This document shows positions 1 to 4,716 of a stretch of DNA of 5,453 nt, piece after piece. The stretch is from an uncultured Jannaschia sp. (GTDB lineage: Bacteria; Pseudomonadota; Alphaproteobacteria; Rhodobacterales; Rhodobacteraceae), in assembly GCA_937916365.1 (NCBI GenBank), contig CALFSY010000175.1, forward strand, positions 1 to 5,453. Reading direction: 5' to 3'. Within the stretch, counting starts at the first letter, position 1. Each line of letters starts with the position of its first letter. A program made the position numbers and the translations under genes. The notes under the pieces were generated by a model. The model made no database searches. It was not told the origin of the DNA and was given only the letters and a program-made list of their open reading frames with translations.

Positions 1-368
1 AATGCGTCATGTAAATGTGTATATCCGTATTCCCAGCTTAATTGTGCCGCCACGGGGCGTAGCGCCCGCGCAAGATCGCGTGCCGCGCTGTGTTTGGCCA
101 GGTCCAACGCCCCTGGCAAATGTGCGGCAACGGGTTTGTGTTCGCCTGCGCGCGGGATCAAAATTGGGTTGTCCGAAATCGCACAAGATACCGCCGCCCG
201 CACCGTTTCAAGGTGGGCATTAATCTGCGCGCTGCCCCCATCGGAGCATTGGTTATAAAGCATTTTGAACTGGGCCAGCACATCAAACCACCCCGCATGA
301 TCCGAAAGACGGGGTGCCGAAAGATGGGGCGCCAAAACATAAGATGTGGTAAGATTGGGGGATGTCAA
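1..368 (-). CDS. DddL-like cupin-family DMSP lyase, N-terminal part (partial at left edge)
   Basis: An open frame of 122 codons runs leftward off the window. Its sequence resembles, from memory, the N-terminal half of DddL-type dimethylsulfoniopropionate lyases, which cleave DMSP to dimethyl sulfide and acrylate. Matching stretches are the W-x-VL-x-QFKMLYN-x-CSDGGS segment (residues 27-46), HKPVAAHLPGALDLA (77-91) and LSWEYGY (110-116), which in that family precedes the cupin barrel. The metal-binding His/Glu/Tyr residues would lie outside the window, so activity cannot be judged. The start is unclear: an in-frame TAA lies a few codons upstream, no ATG or GTG follows it before the conserved part, and a TTG at 366-368 is the first candidate, without a good ribosome binding site. 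The gene follows the corrinoid gene on the same strand after 71 nt, so co-transcription is plausible. It could instead be another small cupin protein. The reading frame is secure; the family call is moderate. Confidence 0.58.
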   Translation of the reverse strand, partial: MTSPNLTTSYVLAPHLSAPRLSDHAGWFDVLAQFKMLYNQCSDGGSAQINAHLETVRAAVSCAISDNPILIPRAGEHKPVAAHLPGALDLAKHSAARDLARALRPVAAQLSWEYGYTHLHDA

Positions 369-439
369 AGTGTCACGTTGGGGTAGGGGCCTTTAAGGGC
401 GTTTACGTAGTATTTTGCAGGGCAATATCGTGCCGCAGT

Positions 440-1144
440 TCATCGCGCCGCCATTTGGTTGTGTTTGCGCCCCATGAATTCTTTGGCGGTTTCCACGGCC
501 ACGGCGGCGTCGCGGCAATAGGCATCGGCCCCAATGGCGCGCCCGAATTCTTCGTTCAACGGGGCGCCCCCCACCAATACGATATAATCGTCACGAATGC
601 CTTTTTCGGTCATCGTGTCGATAACAACCTTCATATACGGCATTGTGGTGGTCAGTAACGCGGACATGCCTAATATGTCGGGGGCTTCGGTCTCTAACGC
701 TTCTAAATAGGCTTCGACCGCGTTGTTGATGCCCAGATCCACAACCTCAAATCCCGCGCCTTCCATCATCATCGACACCAGGTTTTTGCCGATGTCGTGA
801 ATGTCGCCTTTGACTGTGCCGATCACCATTTTGCCAATTCGTGGTGCGCCGGTTTCGGCCAACAATGGTTTAAGGATCGCCATGCCGCCCTTCATGGCAT
901 TGGCGGCCATCAAAACCTCGGGCACAAATAAAATGCCGTCGCGAAAATCGTTGCCAACGATGGTCATGCCGCCGACCAAGGCTTTGGTCAAAACGTCATA
1001 GGGCTGCCATCCGCGTTCCAGCAGGATGTTCACACTTTCTTCGATTTCTTCTTTCAGGCCATCGTAAAGGTCATCGAACATTTGTTGAACCAGCTCTTCG
1101 TCGTCAAGCTCGCTCAAAACAATGTCGTCTTCTTCGTCGGACAT
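440..1144 (-). CDS. Corrinoid (B12-binding) methyl-carrier protein, MtbC/MetH-like
   Basis: This 234-residue cytoplasmic protein has the two-part fold of cobalamin methyl carriers. Residues about 20-100 form the helical cap domain, including FVPEVLMAANAMKGG (73-87). Residues about 104-225 form the Rossmann-like B12 domain, with the GDIHDIGKN motif at 113-121, SALLTTT at 161-167 and GGAPL at 192-196. His116 of the D-x-H-x-x-G motif is the expected lower ligand of cobalt. Such proteins shuttle a methyl group from a substrate-specific methyltransferase to tetrahydrofolate or another acceptor. No methyltransferase gene lies in the window, so the substrate is unknown. The N-terminus (residues 1-30) is strongly acidic. 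The ATG start is supported by GGGAG at 1152-1156, 7 nt upstream. The gene is divergent from the radical SAM gene, and palindromes lie just upstream of its start. Length is typical of the family. Confidence 0.93.
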   Translation of the reverse strand: MSDEEDDIVLSELDDEELVQQMFDDLYDGLKEEIEESVNILLERGWQPYDVLTKALVGGMTIVGNDFRDGILFVPEVLMAANAMKGGMAILKPLLAETGAPRIGKMVIGTVKGDIHDIGKNLVSMMMEGAGFEVVDLGINNAVEAYLEALETEAPDILGMSALLTTTMPYMKVVIDTMTEKGIRDDYIVLVGGAPLNEEFGRAIGADAYCRDAAVAVETAKEFMGRKHNQMAAR

Positions 1145-1169
1145 GGCGCATCTCCCGATTCAAAGGCTT

Positions 1170-1182
1170 CGCGCAATGCGCG
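1170..1182. repeat. 13-bp palindrome CGCGCA-A-TGCGCG
   Basis: The arms are perfectly complementary around a single central base. It lies 26 bp upstream of the corrinoid start codon and 4 bp from the next palindrome. It could be an operator or, in RNA, part of a 5' leader structure. The protein that would bind it is unknown. Confidence 0.5.
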
Positions 1183-1186
1183 TTGG

Positions 1187-1200
1187 ACGATAGCTATCGT
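1187..1200. promoter_or_regulatory. Perfect 14-bp palindrome ACGATAGCTATCGT, putative operator
   Basis: This is a perfect even-length inverted repeat with no spacer, placed 42-55 bp upstream of the corrinoid start codon. That distance is normal for an operator or activator site. A contiguous palindrome is typical of a dimeric DNA-binding regulator, but I do not recognise the consensus. The function is inferred from shape and position only. Confidence 0.5.
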
Positions 1201-1217
1201 GTGGGAAATTTTCCACA
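1200..1217. repeat. Near-perfect 18-bp palindrome TGTGGGAAATTTTCCACA
   Basis: Eight of nine base pairs match; the only mismatched pair is 1205 with 1212. It shares one base with the preceding perfect palindrome, so a protein on one site would abut or exclude a protein on the other. The AT-rich centre flanked by GTGG and CCAC looks like a second operator. No known regulator is assigned. Confidence 0.45.
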
Positions 1218-1258
1218 ATACGTTTTGCGACATTGTTACGGCAGCCCGCGACCAAGGG

Positions 1259-1287
1259 TTGCAGATGTTCTATATTTGTTCTATTTT
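1259..1287 (+). promoter_or_regulatory. Candidate promoter of the radical SAM gene
   Basis: TTGCAG (1259-1264) and TATTTT (1282-1287) are 17 bp apart, the ideal sigma-70 spacing. Each matches the consensus only moderately. Transcription would begin about 6-8 bp after the -10, at or next to the ATG at 1294, giving a leaderless or nearly leaderless mRNA. That would explain why no clear ribosome binding site precedes the start. The LexA box fills the spacer. Confidence 0.4.
1267..1281 (+). promoter_or_regulatory. LexA (SOS) box, GTTC-N7-GTTC
   Basis: The sequence reads GTTC, seven bases, GTTC, which is exactly the direct-repeat LexA site described for alphaproteobacteria such as Rhodobacter. 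It ends 12 nt before the ATG of the radical SAM gene. It also fits between a candidate -35 (TTGCAG, 1259-1264) and -10 (TATTTT, 1282-1287), where a bound repressor would block RNA polymerase. The match is seen directly. LexA control of the downstream gene is inferred. Confidence 0.7.
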
Positions 1288-1293
1288 TGGGTT

Positions 1294-2388
1294 ATGACTC
1301 GAATACCGGACATACCGCCGCAGCGCCTAAAGGCGCGTGGCGCAACCACGAATCAGGTGGGGCGATTTGAACGCTATGGGCGTGAGGCCGTGGTTGATGA
1401 ATGGCAGGGCGATTTCAATACACAGGATGATTTGCCGCCCCTCCGCACAGAGGTATCGGATGAACGCCCGCGCACGATCATCACGCGCAATAAATCCCCC
1501 GATCTAAGTTTTGATCGGTCTATCAATCCCTATCGTGGGTGTGAACACGGGTGTATTTACTGTTTTGCGCGCCCGTCGCACGCCTATCTGGGCCTATCGC
1601 CGGGGCTGGATTTTGAAACGAAACTCATCGCGCGGCCCGATGCCGCCAAGGTTTTGGAACGTGAACTGCGCCGCCAATCTTATCGGCCTGCGGTGATTGC
1701 CATCGGCACAAACACCGATCCTTACCAACCCATTGAACGGGATCGTGGCATTATGCGCGCGATTTTACAGGTTCTGTCCGATTATCGTCATCCGGTGGCC
1801 ATTGTGACCAAAGGTATGTTGATCGAACGTGATGTCGATATTTTAGGCGAAATGGGGCAGGTGGGTCTAACCCGTGTGGGCATTTCAATCACGACATTAA
1901 ATGCAGATCTGGCGCGCAAGATGGAACCGCGATGTCCCAGTCCGCAACGCCGCTTGCGGGCCATTGAGACATTAACCAAAGCGGGGTGCCCCGTCCGCAT
2001 CATGGCCTCGCCCTTAATCCCCGGTTTAACCGATCATGAGCTTGAGGCAATTTTGCAAGCCGGTCGTGATGCCGGCGCCGTGGCGGCCAGCACGATTCCC
2101 CTGCGCCTCCCGCGTGAGGTATCGCAGCTTTGGCAGGATTGGTTGGCCCAACACTACCCCGAACGCCAAGCGCGCGTGATGTCAAAGCTGCGCGATATTC
2201 ATGGCGGGCGCGATTATGACCCCGATTGGGGCAAACGCATGATGGGCCGTGGAATATGGGCAAAGCTGATCCGCACGCGATTTGAACGCGCCATAAAGGC
2301 AATGGGCCTAGACCAAACGCACCCGCCCTTGCGCACCGATCTTTTTTGTCGCCCCCCGCGCCCCAACGACCAGCTTTGTTTACTTTAA
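1294..2388 (+). CDS. PA0069/Rv2578c family radical SAM protein (SplB-like)
   Basis: This 364-residue protein belongs to the radical SAM enzymes related to spore photoproduct lyase (COG1533). The CEHGCIYC cluster places Cys83, Cys87 and Cys90 in the C-x3-C-x2-C arrangement that binds the 4Fe-4S cluster and S-adenosylmethionine. Other family stretches are ARGATTN and GRFER near the N-terminus, SINPYRG just before the cluster, GLDFETK, GTNTDPYQPIE, the SITTLNADLARKMEPR segment and LRLPREV. Its substrate is unknown; relatedness to SPL suggests DNA or nucleotide repair. The frame is open upstream to an ATG at 1183, but I chose 1294 because homologues begin near here and the longer form would run through the LexA box. 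The gene faces the corrinoid gene head to head and converges on sufE. No AGA or AGG arginine codons occur in it. The family call is strong; the function is uncertain. Confidence 0.94.
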   Translation: MTRIPDIPPQRLKARGATTNQVGRFERYGREAVVDEWQGDFNTQDDLPPLRTEVSDERPRTIITRNKSPDLSFDRSINPYRGCEHGCIYCFARPSHAYLGLSPGLDFETKLIARPDAAKVLERELRRQSYRPAVIAIGTNTDPYQPIERDRGIMRAILQVLSDYRHPVAIVTKGMLIERDVDILGEMGQVGLTRVGISITTLNADLARKMEPRCPSPQRRLRAIETLTKAGCPVRIMASPLIPGLTDHELEAILQAGRDAGAVAASTIPLRLPREVSQLWQDWLAQHYPERQARVMSKLRDIHGGRDYDPDWGKRMMGRGIWAKLIRTRFERAIKAMGLDQTHPPLRTDLFCRPPRPNDQLCLL

Positions 2389-2483
2389 GGGGAGTGTTCT
2401 CAACGGGGGGATCCGAATACTATCTGCATGTCACACAAATTGCGGCGTCATGGCAAATACCCTGGCCAAAACAATCCGACGGA
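2389..2483. other. Convergent intergenic region, no clear terminator
   Basis: These 95 nt lie between the 3' ends of the radical SAM gene (plus strand) and sufE (minus strand). A bidirectional terminator is expected here, but I see no GC-rich hairpin followed by a T-run. Only small symmetric elements occur, such as ATCCG-A-CGGAT at 2474-2484, which overlaps the first base of the sufE stop triplet. Termination may be Rho-dependent. Confidence 0.4.
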
Positions 2484-2915
2484 TCAGCCCGCCGTGATCT
2501 GTTCACCGGCCAGATGGCGAATACGCCCGATCATCGCCCGCAACCCGTTGGATCGTTGTGCCGACAGATGGTCGCGCAGCCCAAGCCGTGCCAATTCGGC
2601 CTCAGCATCAACGTCTAACACCGCCGCTGTGGTTAACCCATCATAGAGTGCATGCAAAACGGCGATCAATCCGCGCACGATGATCGCGTCGCTGTCACCT
2701 TGGAAATGAAAAATGGCGTTAGAGCCTTGGCCGTTGATGTGCGGTAATATCCAAACTTGGCTGGCGCATCCCGTGACCTTGGTGGCAGGCTGTTTCACAG
2801 CAGCATCCATTGGGGGCAACGCTTTGCCCAATTCGATCACATGGCGATAGCGATCTTCCCAATCGTCCAGAAATTCAAACGTTTCGGCAATATCTTCAAA
2901 CGCCGCACGTGCCAT
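2484..2915 (-). CDS. sufE: SufE family cysteine-desulfurase sulfur acceptor
   Basis: This 143-residue cytoplasmic protein accepts persulfide sulfur from a SufS-type cysteine desulfurase and passes it to the SufBCD scaffold in iron-sulfur cluster assembly. The active cysteine is Cys50 in the KVTGCASQVWI loop, matching the conserved G-C-x-S-x-VW motif of SufE/CsdE proteins. Further family features are the N-terminal helix with FLDDWEDRYRHVIELGK, the IVRGLIAVLHALYDG segment, and the C-terminal LSAQRSNGLRAMIGRI helix. The start is set at the ATG at 2915 because AAGGTGG (2924-2930) lies 8 nt upstream; a GTG four codons earlier lies inside that site. Length is close to the family norm of about 140. 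The gene stands apart from a suf operon, following DUF2842 after 80 nt. It could act with CsdA rather than SufS; sequence alone does not decide. Confidence 0.93.
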   Translation of the reverse strand: MARAAFEDIAETFEFLDDWEDRYRHVIELGKALPPMDAAVKQPATKVTGCASQVWILPHINGQGSNAIFHFQGDSDAIIVRGLIAVLHALYDGLTTAAVLDVDAEAELARLGLRDHLSAQRSNGLRAMIGRIRHLAGEQITAG

Positions 2916-2923
2916 AATACCAT

Positions 2924-2930
2924 CCACCTT
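2924..2930 (-). promoter_or_regulatory. Ribosome binding site of sufE (decides start)
   Basis: AAGGTGG on the minus strand is 8 nt before the ATG at 2915. The alternative GTG at 2925-2927 lies inside this element and so cannot be the start served by it. Confidence 0.65.
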
Positions 2931-2972
2931 TGTTATAATGTGTCGCCCATTGCGCCTGCATTTTATCGTTCA

Positions 2973-2991
2973 ACACCACATTGGTTGGTGT
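2973..2991. repeat. Small inverted repeat after the DUF2842 gene
   Basis: ACACCA (2973-2978) and TGGTGT (2986-2991) form a 6-bp stem with a 7-nt loop, starting 5 nt past the DUF2842 stop in the reading direction. No U-run follows, so it is a poor intrinsic terminator. It may be an mRNA-stabilising hairpin or chance. Confidence 0.35.
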
Positions 2992-2995
2992 GGCC

Positions 2996-3256
2996 TTAGG
3001 GTTCATCCATGTGCGCATCATCATCGTTGACCCGATTTATTTCTGTGGGTGGGGGCGGTTTGCCCACGCCTTTGAAAATGGCCTTTAAGGGTATGGCCCA
3101 TGCCACCCCGGCAATTACATATACCCCAAATTCCACCCATATGGGCATATCACCCAAAAGGCTGATCCCCCACCACACCAAACCGATATACACTGGCAAT
3201 CCGATGACCAGGATGGCCAATGCAAGGCGACGGCGGGTTGTATATTGTATTGCCAT
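2996..3256 (-). CDS. DUF2842 family small membrane protein
   Basis: This 86-residue protein has two predicted membrane helices, at about 11-34 and 40-58, joined by a short loop (GDMPI). The second helix contains GVAWAIP, which matches the W-x-x-P motif I associate with DUF2842, a short two-helix family common in alphaproteobacteria and without known function. A basic N-terminus (TTRRR, 6-10) and a basic segment after the second helix (FKGVGK) suggest that both ends face the cytoplasm. The tail has a four-proline run (67-70) and acidic residues (DDDAHMDE). The ATG start is supported by AAGGGG at 3262-3267, 5 nt upstream. That site overlaps the purA stop codon, and only 9 nt separate the two genes, so co-transcription and coupled translation with purA are likely. 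No function is assigned. Confidence 0.85.
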   Translation of the reverse strand: MAIQYTTRRRLALAILVIGLPVYIGLVWWGISLLGDMPIWVEFGVYVIAGVAWAIPLKAIFKGVGKPPPPTEINRVNDDDAHMDEP

Positions 3257-3261
3257 ATGCG

Positions 3262-3267
3262 CCCCTT
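3262..3267 (-). promoter_or_regulatory. Ribosome binding site of the DUF2842 gene, overlapping the purA stop
   Basis: On the minus strand the purA stop codon TAA (3268-3266) runs straight into AAGGGG, which is 5 nt before the DUF2842 ATG. A ribosome ending purA would therefore sit on the start site of the next gene. Confidence 0.7.
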
Positions 3268-4588
3268 AGGTTAAACCCGTGTTTGCATTTTCCCCAAACG
3301 GATCGGCGATCACAATCGTGTCTTGCCGTTCGGGCGATGTTGAAACAACCGCGACGGGGCAGTCGATCAAATCTTCGATCCGGCGAATATAGGCAATGGC
3401 CGCTGCCGGCAGATCGGCCCACGATCGCGCGCCTTTGGTTGAGCTGCGCCACCCTGGCATCGTTTCATAAATGGGCGTGACGCGGGATTGATGGGTTTCG
3501 GCAACGGGCAAATGGTCAACCCGCGTGCCGTCTAAATCGTATCCAACGCATATTTGCAGTGTGTCAAAGGCATCTAACACGTCAAGTTTGGTCAATGCGA
3601 TGCCATCGGCGCCCGAGGTCACGCATGTTTGCCGCACCAGGGCTGCATCAAACCATCCGCACCGGCGCGTGCGGCCGGTTGTGGTGCCGACTTCGTGCCC
3701 CAGTTCTGCCAAACGTTGCCCCGTTTCATCATGCAGTTCGGTTGGAAACGGGCCTGCACCTACGCGGGTGGTATAGGCCTTTACAATGCCTAACACATAA
3801 TCAATCGCCCCAGGGCCCAACCCCACGCCCGTTGCCGCCTGTCCGCCCAATGTGTTGGACGAGGTGACGAACGGATACGTGCCAAAATCAACGTCCAACA
3901 GCGCGCCTTGCGCCCCTTCAAACAAAATGCGTTGGCCGGATTGGCGCGCGTTGGCCAGGATGCGCCACACCGGGCCTGCAAAAGGCAAAATTTTTGGCGC
4001 AATAGCATGTAATGCGGCCAATAATTCCGCCCGATTGATCGGCGGCACCCCAAACCCATGCCGCAGCATATCATGGTGCGCCAACGCGCGGTCTAACCGC
4101 GCCTCTATCGTTGCGGTGTCGCCCAAATCCGCCACACGCACTGCACGGCGGCCAACCTTATCCTCATACGCTGGGCCGATCCCCCGCCCCGTGGTGCCGA
4201 TTTTGGCGCCTGCGTTTCGCGCGGCCTCGCGCATTTGGTCCAATTCGGCATGATAGGGCAGGATCAGGGGGGTGTTTTCCGCAATGATAAAGGTTTCGGG
4301 TTTTATATCAATTCCTTGCGCGCCAATCTGTGCCATCTCGGCCACCAAATTCCAGGGGTCAAGCACAACACCATTGCCAATAACGTTCAATTTTCCTGCC
4401 CGCACCACGCCCGATGGCAGCACGTGCAATTTATGCACCCGCCCATCAATGACCAACGTATGGCCTGCGTTATGGCCGCCCTGAAATCGCGCAATCACAT
4501 CGGCCCGCGCCGCCAACCAATCAACGATTTTACCTTTGCCTTCGTCCCCCCATTGGGCCCCGAACACAACGATAGAGGTGTTTGCCAT
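3266..4588 (-). CDS. purA: Adenylosuccinate synthetase
   Basis: This 440-residue cytoplasmic enzyme joins IMP and aspartate using GTP to make adenylosuccinate, the first committed step from IMP to AMP. The hallmark N-terminal motif QWGDEGKGK is at 12-20, with catalytic Asp15. GGHNAGHT at 37-44 holds the catalytic His43. The second family signature, GTTGRGIGPAYEDKVGR, is at 131-147. The loop GTTTGRTRRCGWFD (301-314) contacts aspartate and IMP, and TKLD (333-336) reads the guanine base. Length fits the usual 425-440. The frame is open 23 codons further upstream, but the ATG at 4588 is chosen because family members start just before the QWGDEGKGK strand and AAAGG (4598-4602) lies 9 nt upstream. 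The DUF2842 gene follows after 9 nt. The gene is divergent from the pentapeptide-repeat gene. All key residues are present, so it should be active. Confidence 0.99.
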   Translation of the reverse strand: MANTSIVVFGAQWGDEGKGKIVDWLAARADVIARFQGGHNAGHTLVIDGRVHKLHVLPSGVVRAGKLNVIGNGVVLDPWNLVAEMAQIGAQGIDIKPETFIIAENTPLILPYHAELDQMREAARNAGAKIGTTGRGIGPAYEDKVGRRAVRVADLGDTATIEARLDRALAHHDMLRHGFGVPPINRAELLAALHAIAPKILPFAGPVWRILANARQSGQRILFEGAQGALLDVDFGTYPFVTSSNTLGGQAATGVGLGPGAIDYVLGIVKAYTTRVGAGPFPTELHDETGQRLAELGHEVGTTTGRTRRCGWFDAALVRQTCVTSGADGIALTKLDVLDAFDTLQICVGYDLDGTRVDHLPVAETHQSRVTPIYETMPGWRSSTKGARSWADLPAAAIAYIRRIEDLIDCPVAVVSTSPERQDTIVIADPFGENANTGLT

Positions 4589-4589
4589 G

Positions 4590-4610
4590 TTTTGGCGCCT
4601 TTCCCCAAAA
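4590..4610 (-). repeat. Inverted repeat around the purA ribosome binding site
   Basis: TTTTGG (4590-4595) and CCAAAA (4605-4610) can pair into a 6-bp stem in the purA leader, with the AAAGG site in the 9-nt loop one base before the ATG. The stem has four A-U pairs and would be weak. Any effect on translation is speculative. Confidence 0.35.
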
Positions 4611-4702
4611 GGTGGTGATTTTGTGTCAAATGTGTGGTATGCGATATTTACGATCAAAGTCCATGCCTAACACATTCTAGGGTTTGGATATATTTTAGCA
4701 CG

Positions 4703-4708
4703 AAAGGG
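4703..4708 (+). promoter_or_regulatory. Ribosome binding site of the pentapeptide-repeat gene
   Basis: AAAGGG lies 8 nt before the ATG at 4717. It sets the start of a frame that runs off the window and whose 5' end could otherwise be doubted. Confidence 0.6.
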
Positions 4709-4716
4709 CTACAATA

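Larger units (their letters stand above)
1145..1293. promoter_or_regulatory. Divergent control region between corrinoid and radical SAM genes
   Basis: This 149-nt region separates two divergently read genes. The half next to the corrinoid gene carries three back-to-back palindromes (1170-1182, 1187-1200, 1200-1217), and the half next to the radical SAM gene carries a LexA-type direct repeat (1267-1281). The arrangement suggests that each gene has its own control. No strong promoter for the corrinoid gene was identified by eye. Confidence 0.6.
4589..4716. promoter_or_regulatory. Divergent intergenic region, purA and pentapeptide-repeat gene
   Basis: These 128 nt must carry promoters for both directions. 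For the plus strand a TATATT at 4689-4694 is a possible -10, without a good -35. For the minus strand TTGACA occurs at about 4634-4639, but no -10 is found at the right distance. Next to the purA start an inverted repeat (4590-4595 with 4605-4610) encloses its ribosome binding site. Promoter assignments remain weak. Confidence 0.4.

Noticed and set aside
2..386. Plus-strand open frames at 2-223 and 90-386
   Set aside because: They lie opposite the minus-strand DddL-like frame, which has recognisable conserved segments. The plus-strand translations are low-complexity and resemble no family.
1183..1293. 37-codon N-terminal extension of the radical SAM protein
   Set aside because: It would span the LexA box and the candidate promoter, has no family resemblance, and homologues begin near MTRIPDIPPQ.
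2973..2991. Intrinsic terminator between the DUF2842 gene and sufE
   Set aside because: The stem is only 6 bp and no U-run follows in the direction of transcription.
3150..4253. Several long frames on both strands overlapping purA and the DUF2842 gene
   Set aside because: They are shadows of purA and DUF2842. None has a plausible domain, and purA is intact with all its motifs.
4589..4657. 23-codon N-terminal extension of PurA
   Set aside because: Family members start just before the QWGDEGKGK motif, and a ribosome binding site serves the ATG at 4588.
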